Of a DNA stretch of 46,750 bases, positions 7,513 to 14,816 are shown one piece after another. Numbering within the stretch: position 1 is the first letter of the stretch; every line of letters starts with the position of its first letter. The translations under genes and the position numbers were made by a program. The notes under the pieces were generated by a model, which had not been told where the DNA came from, ran no database searches, and was given only the letters and a program-made list of their open reading frames with translations. Source of the DNA: Comamonadaceae bacterium (GTDB lineage: Bacteria; Pseudomonadota; Gammaproteobacteria; Burkholderiales; Burkholderiaceae_C); contig CANCLK010000019.1 in assembly GCA_947378785.1 (NCBI GenBank), positions 1-46,750 on the forward strand. Direction: 5' to 3'.

Positions 7513-10506
7513 ATGAAATTTTTCTTACCGTTTGCACGCAGAGCTTGCCTTGTGCTGCTGTGCTCACTGTCACTTTTCTCCCCGTGTGCCCAAGCCCAAA
7601 TCGGAGACGACGCAGAAGCCGCGGTTTTATCAGCGGAGGAGACGGTCCGCTTGCGCCAAGTCTTGGAAGCCCCCATCGATCCGGATACGCTCAATATTAA
7701 AAAGGCCGCCCTCTTCAGACAAAAAGATCTGGCGGCCTTTCGGCTAGGTGACATTGTCAGCCGCGAACGCAACGCCAGGGATTGGCTGCTGGTTGACCCT
7801 GTCAATGGAAAATGGAGTTTGATGATCGTCCTTTCGGATACCGAAAGGAAGTCTGAATCGTATCGATTGGGCAAGGAGTTGATCAGCGAAGTCAAGTGGC
7901 CGCCCAGCGCCGTCAGGCTTCGAGTCATCGTGGCGAGGAATTATCTAGACGACAGCAACCTCAAACAGGCCTTGCAGCTTATCGACGAAGCTGAAAAGAT
8001 TATTCGCTTTGATTTCGGAAAAATTCCAGTTCGAGGCGATGCTGCGATCCATATTTCTCGAGCGGAGATGGAGTTTCATGTTGTCAAATCTCGGTATCTC
8101 ATGCGCACAGGAAAGTGGGCGGAGGGCATTCAAGCCGCAAAGCTCGCCGCAGAAAAAGGTCAGTTGGTTTTGGGTTTAACCAGTTTGGGATCCGAGGGAT
8201 CGTTGCGCACCTATGGGCAGGTGAGTGTGTTGTTCGCCATGGTCGAGCTGGCGACGCAGCAAATGGCCGCGGGGCTGTATTCAGATGCAGAGTGGACGCT
8301 TAGAGAAACGTTCAAACTAGCCAAAGCGCAGGGGTTCACCGAAAATCAAATGGCCGGTTTTTACAACCGTGTTGCAGACTTGTACATCGTGACAGGTCAA
8401 TACAAGGAGGCGCTCCCTTTTGCTGAACGCAGTGAAAAAATTTCACTGGCCCAAGGCTACCAAAAAGGGTCACCTCGCTGGTTGTTTAGTCAATTTCGGG
8501 CCAATATCGCTTTAGCTGGTCAAGATGACTGGCCTAAAGCATTGCTTAATTTGGATGAAATGGACAGGCAACAACAGCGCTTCAATGCGTCTCCAGCACT
8601 GGCCAATCGGGCTGTTGTTCGTTCCTACATTTATCTCAAAAATGGTCGTCATGAAGAGGCCTTAAAAGTATTGCGTGGCAGCTTAAAGTGGCATATCGAT
8701 AACTTTGGTGAAAGCCATTACCACACGGCGTCACTTCGCGGCATGTATGCCGTTGCACTGTGGCGCAACAACTTACCGGCCGAAGCGCGTGTGGAGTTTG
8801 ACACGGCCATGGCAAACATCACGTCTCCCGATTCGCTGTCTGGGGATTTTGTGGAAAACGCCTTTCAGCTCAAGACTAAGAAATTCATTTTCCAAAGCTA
8901 CATGGCCTTATTAGCGATGACGGCGCAAACCAACCGTCAAGATGCTGAGATCCTTTTCCAAATAGCAGATCAATTAAGCGCATCGTCAGTGCAGCAGGCC
9001 TTGTCCGATGCCGCGGTTCGCTCTGGCGTCAGCATCCCAGGTTTGTCAGAGGTCATCCGTCAAGAACAAGACGCCAAAAATGAAATTGCCACCTTGACGG
9101 GATACATCACCAGTCAGGCGGGTGAAGATGACAAAAAGCGCAATGCTCAAGTGGTCGTCCAAATGCGTGCTCGAATGCGCGAGCTCGAAGCCGCACGCAA
9201 AGGTTACAGGGCTCACATAAGCAAGAACTACCCTGAATATTTCCAGTTGATCCAACCGCGATCGCCACGCCCAAGTGACATAGCGGAGCAGCTCAAATCC
9301 GATGAATTGTTCGTCAGTGTCCTGCCCATGGAAGACAAAACTTTTCTATGGTCTATTGACTCCAAAGGAAGTGTTAATTTCCATATTTCGGAGATGGCCG
9401 AAAAACAGACGAATGCCATCGTCGATCAAATTCGAAAAACACTTGACGTGGCCGAACTCGGCGGTCGTGCGCCTGTCTTCAACTACGCGGGTGCGCATCA
9501 GTTGTACACACAATTCCTCAGTCCTTTTGAAGCGTCTCTGAAAGATAAAAAACACTTGGTTGTGGTGGGCTCAGGAGCCTTGGCCAAACTACCTATGGCG
9601 GTCCTGACGCGCACACCTTTCAACGGTCGTGATGCCGCGCAAGCGCCATGGCTCGTCAAAGACATTGCGGTCAGCTATGTGCCAACGGCCAACGGGTGGT
9701 TATCTCTCAAAAAGTTGGGCAAGGTGCCGAGTGGCACCCAACCGTTGATGGCTTGGGGCGACCCAGCATTTGATGTGAAGGCGGTGGCCAAAGATGTCAT
9801 GCCGACGACGGAGTCTTCGGCAGTGCGTGGTGCAACTAGCCTGCGTTCGGCCGACCTGACGCCTCGTAATGTGCTAGACCCAGACACCTACGTGACCTAC
9901 AGCAAGTTGCCCCCCTTGCCCGAGACGCGTGATGAGGTCCTGCAGTTGGCCAAAATCATGTCGGCGAACTCAGAACTCGATGTGATTTTGGGCGCGCAGG
10001 CAACGCGTGTGTCGGTGCTCAACAGCAGTGCCTCGGGACTACTCGCCCGCAAGCAGGTGGTCGTATTTGCGACCCATGGATTGCTGGCAGGTGACCTTCC
10101 AAATTTGAACCAGCCAGCGTTGGCGATGGCCGCTACGCAGAATCCAACGGATTCACCGTTGCTCACGTTGGAGGATGTGCTGTCGCTCAAACTGAATGCC
10201 GATTGGGTGGTACTGTCCGCCTGCAATACAGCGGGTGCTGACGGCCGTGCAGGGGAGGCGTTGACAGGTTTGGCGCGTGGATTTTTCTATGCGGGCAGTC
10301 GCAGTTTGTTGGTCACGCATTGGTCGGTTGAAAGCGAAAGCGCCATGCTGCTGACAACCAAAACGTTTGCCGCTTACAAGGGCGATACAGGGATTCGGCG
10401 TGCCGAAGCGTTGCGGCAAGCCATGTTGGACACGATGAAGGTGTCCCGTTTCTCTCATCCGGCTTACTGGGCACCTTATGCATTGGTCGGCGAGGGTGGT
10501 CGCTGA
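7513..10506 (+). CDS. Exported helical-repeat CHAT-domain protease
   Basis: The 997-residue protein has a signal peptide (residues 1-29, ending A-Q-A-Q). A long helical TPR-like region follows (about 110-480) with repeated helix pairs such as Y-K-E-A-L-P-F-A-E-R. A charged, coiled-coil-like segment lies at about 515-585, and a C-terminal CHAT domain at about 690-995. The clan CD dyad is visible as His855 in F-A-T-H-G and Cys904 in L-S-A-C-N-T, and the family's G-E-A and A-R-G-F-F-Y-A-G motifs follow. Most described CHAT proteases are cytoplasmic, so the export signal is notable. It closes the six-gene run, 50 bp after the small exported protein. GGAAG precedes the ATG. Confidence 0.88.
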   Translation: MKFFLPFARRACLVLLCSLSLFSPCAQAQIGDDAEAAVLSAEETVRLRQVLEAPIDPDTLNIKKAALFRQKDLAAFRLGDIVSRERNARDWLLVDPVNGKWSLMIVLSDTERKSESYRLGKELISEVKWPPSAVRLRVIVARNYLDDSNLKQALQLIDEAEKIIRFDFGKIPVRGDAAIHISRAEMEFHVVKSRYLMRTGKWAEGIQAAKLAAEKGQLVLGLTSLGSEGSLRTYGQVSVLFAMVELATQQMAAGLYSDAEWTLRETFKLAKAQGFTENQMAGFYNRVADLYIVTGQYKEALPFAERSEKISLAQGYQKGSPRWLFSQFRANIALAGQDDWPKALLNLDEMDRQQQRFNASPALANRAVVRSYIYLKNGRHEEALKVLRGSLKWHIDNFGESHYHTASLRGMYAVALWRNNLPAEARVEFDTAMANITSPDSLSGDFVENAFQLKTKKFIFQSYMALLAMTAQTNRQDAEILFQIADQLSASSVQQALSDAAVRSGVSIPGLSEVIRQEQDAKNEIATLTGYITSQAGEDDKKRNAQVVVQMRARMRELEAARKGYRAHISKNYPEYFQLIQPRSPRPSDIAEQLKSDELFVSVLPMEDKTFLWSIDSKGSVNFHISEMAEKQTNAIVDQIRKTLDVAELGGRAPVFNYAGAHQLYTQFLSPFEASLKDKKHLVVVGSGALAKLPMAVLTRTPFNGRDAAQAPWLVKDIAVSYVPTANGWLSLKKLGKVPSGTQPLMAWGDPAFDVKAVAKDVMPTTESSAVRGATSLRSADLTPRNVLDPDTYVTYSKLPPLPETRDEVLQLAKIMSANSELDVILGAQATRVSVLNSSASGLLARKQVVVFATHGLLAGDLPNLNQPALAMAATQNPTDSPLLTLEDVLSLKLNADWVVLSACNTAGADGRAGEALTGLARGFFYAGSRSLLVTHWSVESESAMLLTTKTFAAYKGDTGIRRAEALRQAMLDTMKVSRFSHPAYWAPYALVGEGGR

Positions 10507-10511
10507 GCCTG

Positions 10512-11174
10512 TCAGTTCGGTTGTAAGAGGTGACCCGTCTTGACCAAGATAAGGCAGCCTTCACGACTGAAGGGTTGGTGTTGACTAAGGTGTGGACTGC
10601 GTAGCCAGCTGCCCTTTGGGTAGTTGCCGTGCTCATCTGAAAACACACCATCAACGACAAAAATCTCTTCGCCACCGTGGTGCCGATGAGGATTGAAAAA
10701 AGTGCCAGGTGCCCATCGGACCATGGCCGTGTGCTGCGTTTCAAATGCTGTCAAGGGTAGAACCGTTAAACCTTCCGCCATGCCGGGAAACCACGCGGCT
10801 TGCCGGGTATCGACCACTACCCGTTCAAGATCCAAGGGGTCCATGTAGCGCAATTTCACGAAAATGGTGCAGCCTAGTTCAGAGAACGGTGAGTGACTGG
10901 ACCCGGGCGGATTCTTGATGTAAGTGCCTGGCCCATAGTCACCGCTTTCGTCGCTGAAGATGCCTTCCAACACCAGAATTTCTTCACCCAATTCATGTTG
11001 ATGCTGATTGAATTTAGCGCCTGGTTCGTAACGCACGATTGAAGTAGCGCGGGCAACTTCACCCCCGTTGCGCTCCAACAGCTTGCGATGCACTTGTGCT
11101 GAGGGTGAAGGCAGCCAAGGCAATTGCGTACTGCCCACGACACAGCGTTCTGCCCAGTTGGCGTTCAGTTTCAC
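10512..11174 (-). CDS. Two-domain cupin (ChrR-like bicupin)
   Basis: The 220-residue protein consists of two tandem cupin domains, about residues 20-120 and 120-215. Each has the G-x-x-x-x-x-H-x-H metal motif (F-N-Q-H-Q-H and F-N-P-H-R-H) and the E-E-I-x-V-x-x-G-x-F-x-D-E segment typical of ChrR-type cupins. The zinc-binding anti-sigma domain of true ChrR is absent and no ECF sigma gene is adjacent. It is therefore more likely a stand-alone metal-binding or enzymatic cupin than an anti-sigma factor. The start is a GTG with GAGGA upstream. It converges on the CHAT gene with only 5 bp between the stops. Confidence 0.8.
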   Translation of the reverse strand: MKLNANWAERCVVGSTQLPWLPSPSAQVHRKLLERNGGEVARATSIVRYEPGAKFNQHQHELGEEILVLEGIFSDESGDYGPGTYIKNPPGSSHSPFSELGCTIFVKLRYMDPLDLERVVVDTRQAAWFPGMAEGLTVLPLTAFETQHTAMVRWAPGTFFNPHRHHGGEEIFVVDGVFSDEHGNYPKGSWLRSPHLSQHQPFSREGCLILVKTGHLLQPN

Positions 11175-11274
11175 GGACTATTCCTCAAAAAAATAAATTC
11201 AGCCTATTAAACCGGCGATCCACTTTTTTCACACACACCGAAAGGTGATGCCCCTATGGCTGATGTGATGCAGT

Positions 11275-11288
11275 TTGATCTGCATCAA
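11275..11288 (+). promoter_or_regulatory. FNR-type box upstream of the beta-CASP hydrolase gene
   Basis: TTGAT-CTGC-ATCAA matches the FNR/ANR consensus TTGAT-N4-ATCAA at every fixed position. A TAGGAT hexamer at 11310-11315 would act as -10 and put the start point near 11322. The box would then be centred at about -41.5, the class II activator position. The ATG of the gene is at 11339. Confidence 0.6.
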
Positions 11289-11338
11289 CCCTCATCAAGC
11301 GTCAAAGCCTAGGATGAGCGCTCAACACTGGGCCAACC

Positions 11339-12733
11339 ATGCAACTCACTTTTTTAGGCGCGGCACGTGAAGTGACCGGTTCCTGTTATCTCGTCGAGTT
11401 GGACAGTTGTCGATTTTTGATTGATTGCGGCATGGTGCAAGGTGGGCGTGACGCCACTGTTCGCAACCATCAGCCGTTTGCTTTCGATCCGCGCTCGATT
11501 GACTTTGTGCTGCTGACCCATGCCCATATTGACCACAGCGGTTTGTTGCCAAAATTGGCGCTTCAGGGATTCAGCGGACCCATTTACAGCACCCGCGCCA
11601 CGGTCGATTTGTTGGGGGTGATGTTGCCCGACAGCGGTCATATTCAAGAGTCGGAGGCTGAGCGTTCGCAGCGTCGTAAGCGTCCGAATGCACTGCCGCC
11701 TATCTACACCGTGCAGGATGCCAAAGACTGCCTGAAACAACTCGAGCCTATCGATTACGACGAGCGCTTTTCACCGCATCCTTCGGTGGCTTGCTGCTAT
11801 CGGGATGCAGGTCACATCTTGGGCTCCGCCATGATTGAGATATGGCTCACCGAAGGTCAGCAGACCTGCAAGCTGGTGGCGTCGGGTGACGTTGGGCAGC
11901 CAGGGCGGCCGATTCTTCGCGACCCGAGTCGCATCGAAGAAGCCGACGTTTTGCTGATGGAGTCCACCTACGGCGACCGCAACCACAAAGACATGCCCGC
12001 CACGCTCGATGAGCTGGCCGTAGTCATTGAGCAGACCTTGCACCGGCGCAAAGGCAATGTCATTGTTCCGGCCTTTGCGGTTGGGCGTACGCAAGAACTG
12101 ATTTACCACCTGCACCAACTCACAGAGCAAGGCCGTCTCAAAGATCTGAATATTTATGTTGATTCGCCGATGGCTTCGGCCGTGACCAAGATCACGCAAA
12201 AGCATTTTGAATTGTTCGATGCCGAGGCACATCGCATCACAGAGTGGCAGGCAAAGGGAAAAAATATACCGAAGCTGCATTTTGTGGCTGACGTTGCCGA
12301 GTCAATGGCGCTGAACCAGATACGGTCAGGCGCGATCATCATTTCTGCCAGTGGTATGTGTGATGCTGGCCGCATCAAGCACCACCTTCGGCATAACTTG
12401 GCACGTCCAGAGTGCAGTGTGTTGATCACCGGTTATCAGGCTGGTGGAACGCTAGGCCGGCGCTTGGTGGACGGGGAAAAGGTCGTGCGTATTTTTGGCG
12501 AAGAGGTCAAAGTCCGGGCTTCTATTCATACGCTGGGCGGCTTTTCAGCGCATGCGGATCAGCAAGCATTGATGAACTGGGCGGGCGGTTTTGTGAAACC
12601 ACCGACGCGCACCTTCGTGGTTCATGGCGAGGCTGCGGCCGCTAATAACTTCGCTCAGCTTTTGAGGGCTGAGAAAAAATGGGCGGTGGATGTGCCTGAA
12701 CTGGGTCAGACTTTTAACCTATCACGGCGCTGA
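11339..12733 (+). CDS. MBL-fold beta-CASP ribonuclease-like protein
   Basis: The 464-residue protein matches the bacterial CPSF73/Ysh1-like metallo-beta-lactamase family. The zinc motif H-A-H-I-D-H is at residues 61-66, a D-A-G-H-I-L-G-S segment follows near 155, and E-S-T-Y-G-D near 204 marks the end of the MBL half. A beta-CASP insert follows, and the C-terminal RMMBL part carries G-F-S-A-H-A-D-Q. Family members cleave RNA, though many bacterial ones are uncharacterised. A perfect FNR-type box upstream suggests induction under low oxygen. Its 3' end overlaps the convergent SOUL gene by 12 bp. Confidence 0.88.
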   Translation: MQLTFLGAAREVTGSCYLVELDSCRFLIDCGMVQGGRDATVRNHQPFAFDPRSIDFVLLTHAHIDHSGLLPKLALQGFSGPIYSTRATVDLLGVMLPDSGHIQESEAERSQRRKRPNALPPIYTVQDAKDCLKQLEPIDYDERFSPHPSVACCYRDAGHILGSAMIEIWLTEGQQTCKLVASGDVGQPGRPILRDPSRIEEADVLLMESTYGDRNHKDMPATLDELAVVIEQTLHRRKGNVIVPAFAVGRTQELIYHLHQLTEQGRLKDLNIYVDSPMASAVTKITQKHFELFDAEAHRITEWQAKGKNIPKLHFVADVAESMALNQIRSGAIIISASGMCDAGRIKHHLRHNLARPECSVLITGYQAGGTLGRRLVDGEKVVRIFGEEVKVRASIHTLGGFSAHADQQALMNWAGGFVKPPTRTFVVHGEAAAANNFAQLLRAEKKWAVDVPELGQTFNLSRR

Positions 12734-13387
12734 AATCTCCACCATGATTTCGTTGCGTCGAAACATGGGCAGCGTCCATGGCGGGTCATATCTAGCGAGC
12801 TGTGGAAGTCCAAGGGTTTTGAGCCCTTTTGTACGGGTCCAGACAAGTGCTTCATCGCTCAATCGTTGGACTTTTGAGGCCGTGTTGAAGCCCGAATATT
12901 TCAGTACGACGAAATATTTTTCAGGCACCTCCCGCAGGCTCACGGCCTTATTTTTGGGCTTGGGTATGGTGCTCAGCGAGTACTGGCTGGGCATGACAAA
13001 GTGCACCCGCCACGTGCTGGTGCTTCCCACGTCTGGTTGAACTGATTGAGGCGCGACCGTCACGGGAGCCGTCATCGAAATTTTGGATGATTCTGGTACG
13101 ACGGTGACCGGGGCTGTCATTGCAATTTTTGCAGAAACTGTGTTGTCCGGGTTCTCGTTGTTGCCAAAAATATAGTCCGCAATGAGTCTAAAACCTTTGG
13201 TGGATGCTTCATCCATATCCCCCTCTACCAGTACCTCCGCCATCAGTAAAGGCTCGTAGCGCCTAACCTCCATCGAACCGTCGTTAAACAAAACTTTGTA
13301 TTTTGGTTCCTCGATAGCCATGGCTGAACCCATCCATAAAAGACCAAGAAGCAAGGGTAAGAACGATCGTGCGCGTGTCAACAGCAT
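12722..13387 (-). CDS. SOUL heme-binding family protein, exported
   Basis: The frame is open back to 13543, but the ATG at 13387 is preferred. It has CAGGAAA just upstream and opens a clean signal peptide ending S-A-M-A near residue 23. The 221-residue product shows the SOUL/HBP hallmarks: Y-E-P-x-x-x-A-E-V near the start, two copies of the phrase K-I-[AS]-M-T-A-P-V-T-V, and a late Y-D-P-P-W-x-x-P segment. Eukaryotic relatives bind heme or porphyrin; bacterial ones are little studied. An FNR-type box lies 116 bp upstream, which would fit an oxygen- or redox-related role. The tail overlaps the convergent metallo-hydrolase gene. Confidence 0.85.
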   Translation of the reverse strand: MLLTRARSFLPLLLGLLWMGSAMAIEEPKYKVLFNDGSMEVRRYEPLLMAEVLVEGDMDEASTKGFRLIADYIFGNNENPDNTVSAKIAMTAPVTVVPESSKISMTAPVTVAPQSVQPDVGSTSTWRVHFVMPSQYSLSTIPKPKNKAVSLREVPEKYFVVLKYSGFNTASKVQRLSDEALVWTRTKGLKTLGLPQLARYDPPWTLPMFRRNEIMVEISAP

Positions 13388-13502
13388 GAGATTTCCTGAC
13401 GTGAAAAAGTAAACTTTTGGGCGCCTACAACTTGGGAAATTATGCTGGTTATCCAAGCTGATCAAATGCATTGAGTAGCACACAGAGTTTTTACAATAAA
13501 TT

Positions 13503-13516
13503 TTGATGCACATCAA
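13503..13516. promoter_or_regulatory. FNR-type box between the SOUL and DUF2892-like genes
   Basis: TTGAT-GCAC-ATCAA is a perfect match to the FNR/ANR consensus and is symmetric, so it could serve either flanking gene. A TCCAAT hexamer at 13544-13549 could be the -10 toward the + strand gene. No good -10 was found toward the SOUL gene at the class II distance. Confidence 0.55.
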
Positions 13517-13568
13517 TTTTGAAGGCTGTGCGAACTCAAACACTCCAATTGTGGTTTGTGATTAAGAC

Positions 13569-13760
13569 GTGGATCTGTCTTTTGTCGTGTTTAACAATTT
13601 TCAGAGATGCATCAAGCGCAATATAAATACCGTGGATCGACTGCTTCGAGCGCTATTTGGTGTTGTTCGTCTAGAGCTTGCATTTTTCTGGCTCGGCGGT
13701 CTTTGGCTACTCTTGGCCTATGTGGCTGGTGCCGTGCTGCTGTCGACTTCAATGCCATGA
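13569..13760 (+). CDS. DUF2892-like small membrane protein
   Basis: The 63-residue frame contains K-R-N-I-N-T-V-D-R-L-L-R-A, which closely resembles the start of DUF2892 proteins (usually K-R-N-V-G-x-x-D-R-x-x-R). Hydrophobic helices follow. It is shorter than usual and lacks the typical F-C-P-x-Y end, so it may be a truncated or diverged copy. An in-frame TAA at 13563 forces the start to the GTG at 13569 or a later non-ATG codon, and no ribosome-binding site is visible. An FNR-type box lies 53 bp upstream, matching the frequent placement of such genes in anaerobic regulons. Confidence 0.5.
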   Translation: MDLSFVVFNNFQRCIKRNINTVDRLLRALFGVVRLELAFFWLGGLWLLLAYVAGAVLLSTSMP

Positions 13761-13815
13761 ATAACTTCTAGACACAGGCACTTTTTTTACGCGGAAAAAT
13801 GAGCGTGAAAAAGCT

Positions 13816-14289
13816 GTGGCCAACTATCACAAGCTGTTGCCGGCGTATGCGCAGTTTCAGGCCCAGTTCAACGCGGACTGGGTGCGCGTAGAAGACATGC
13901 TTCAGAGAGTCGAAGGACTGGTGCGCACCGGCGATCTGCACACGGCGCATCTTGATCTCGAAAAAATCCGGCCTGTTTTTCAGGAGATGTTCAAGCGCAA
14001 TGGTTTCTCCATGCTGGCGATCGCATTGGTTGATTTGCATGATGCGATGGAACTGGCACTGGATGCTGCCAATGCCAAAAATTCAAGCAAGGTGATTGAG
14101 CTTTACACACCGATCAGTGAGATATTAAAAGTTGTTGAGGCTGAGGCCAACGATGCAGAAATTCAGACTATTCGGCGCCATCTGGACGCGCTTTTGACTT
14201 TGGCCAATGACTCTAAAAGTGATCAACTTCCCGCTAAGGGCGATGAGCTCAAAAGCAGTTTCGTGAAGGTCTATTTGAAGCGAGGCTGA
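13816..14289 (+). CDS. Helical protein of unknown function
   Basis: The frame encodes about 157 mostly helical residues, with the phrases Y-H-K-L-L-P-A-Y, W-V-R-V-E-D-M-L and V-D-L-H-D-A-M-E-L-A. Composition is even and natural and there is no signal peptide. The start is uncertain: the GTG at 13816 has only a weak GAAAAA before it, and the ATG at 13799 is in a different frame. The two readings would be joined by a one-base shift near 13805, so a frameshift or a start further upstream cannot be excluded. I do not recognise the family. Confidence 0.6.
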   Translation: MANYHKLLPAYAQFQAQFNADWVRVEDMLQRVEGLVRTGDLHTAHLDLEKIRPVFQEMFKRNGFSMLAIALVDLHDAMELALDAANAKNSSKVIELYTPISEILKVVEAEANDAEIQTIRRHLDALLTLANDSKSDQLPAKGDELKSSFVKVYLKRG

Positions 14290-14412
14290 CGGCACGAGTC
14301 TCCATGGGCACACTGATGATGAGCTGAGAAAAACCAGTCGTTACGTGTTACTGTCATTCCCGCAGGCGGCCTTGTTCAATGCCGTTTTTATGTAAATTCT
14401 TAGGACCACTGT

Positions 14413-14787
14413 ATGAAAATCATCGCCGCCTTTTTTGCTGGTGTTTTGTTGGCGGGCGCAGCCTTTGCGCAAGCTTCTGGCGGCTACGCCGCCGGTGTCA
14501 GTAACGGACCGGGTGGCTTTACAGGTCCGTTAAATGTGTTCACTGTCGAGCACGCAAAATCCTTGAAAGATGATGCCAAGGTTACTTTGCAAGGCACGAT
14601 TCAAAGCCACATCGGTGGTGAAAACTACATCTTCAAGGATGCCAGTGGCACCATAGAAGTAGAGATCGACAATCGCCGATGGGCAGGTCAAACCATCTCT
14701 GCCACAGACCGCGTTGAAATTTTTGGCGAGGTCGACAAAGACTGGAACTCGTTCAAAATTGACGTGAAGCGAATTCGCAAGCTCTGA
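14413..14787 (+). CDS. YgiW/YdeI-family OB-fold stress protein
   Basis: The 124-residue protein has a signal peptide ending A-F-A-Q (residue 20). A Gly-rich segment follows, then a bacterial OB-fold domain with the family pattern: V-T-L-Q-G-T-I, Y-I-F-K-D-A-S-G-T-I-x-V-E-I-D, W-A-G-Q and V-x-I-x-G-E-V-D-K-D. This is the BOF family of E. coli YgiW and YdeI, small periplasmic proteins linked to tolerance of peroxide, cadmium and acid. The exact ligand is unknown. An AGGA lies 8 bp before the ATG. It is not obviously in an operon. Confidence 0.85.
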   Translation: MKIIAAFFAGVLLAGAAFAQASGGYAAGVSNGPGGFTGPLNVFTVEHAKSLKDDAKVTLQGTIQSHIGGENYIFKDASGTIEVEIDNRRWAGQTISATDRVEIFGEVDKDWNSFKIDVKRIRKL

Positions 14788-14816
14788 GCCACATCTTTCA
14801 ATAAGCGGTCATGTCA

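Noticed and set aside
2369..10506. Reading the caspase/CHAT genes as a cytoplasmic anti-phage abortive infection system
   Set aside because: The signal peptides, lipobox, OmpA-type wall binder and CHASE2 membrane sensor place the products in the envelope, and no gasdermin, nuclease or CRISPR gene is present.
12722..12733. Convergent overlap of the metallo-hydrolase and SOUL genes as a regulatory antisense device
   Set aside because: A 12-bp tail overlap is common in compact genomes and nothing further supports a regulatory role.
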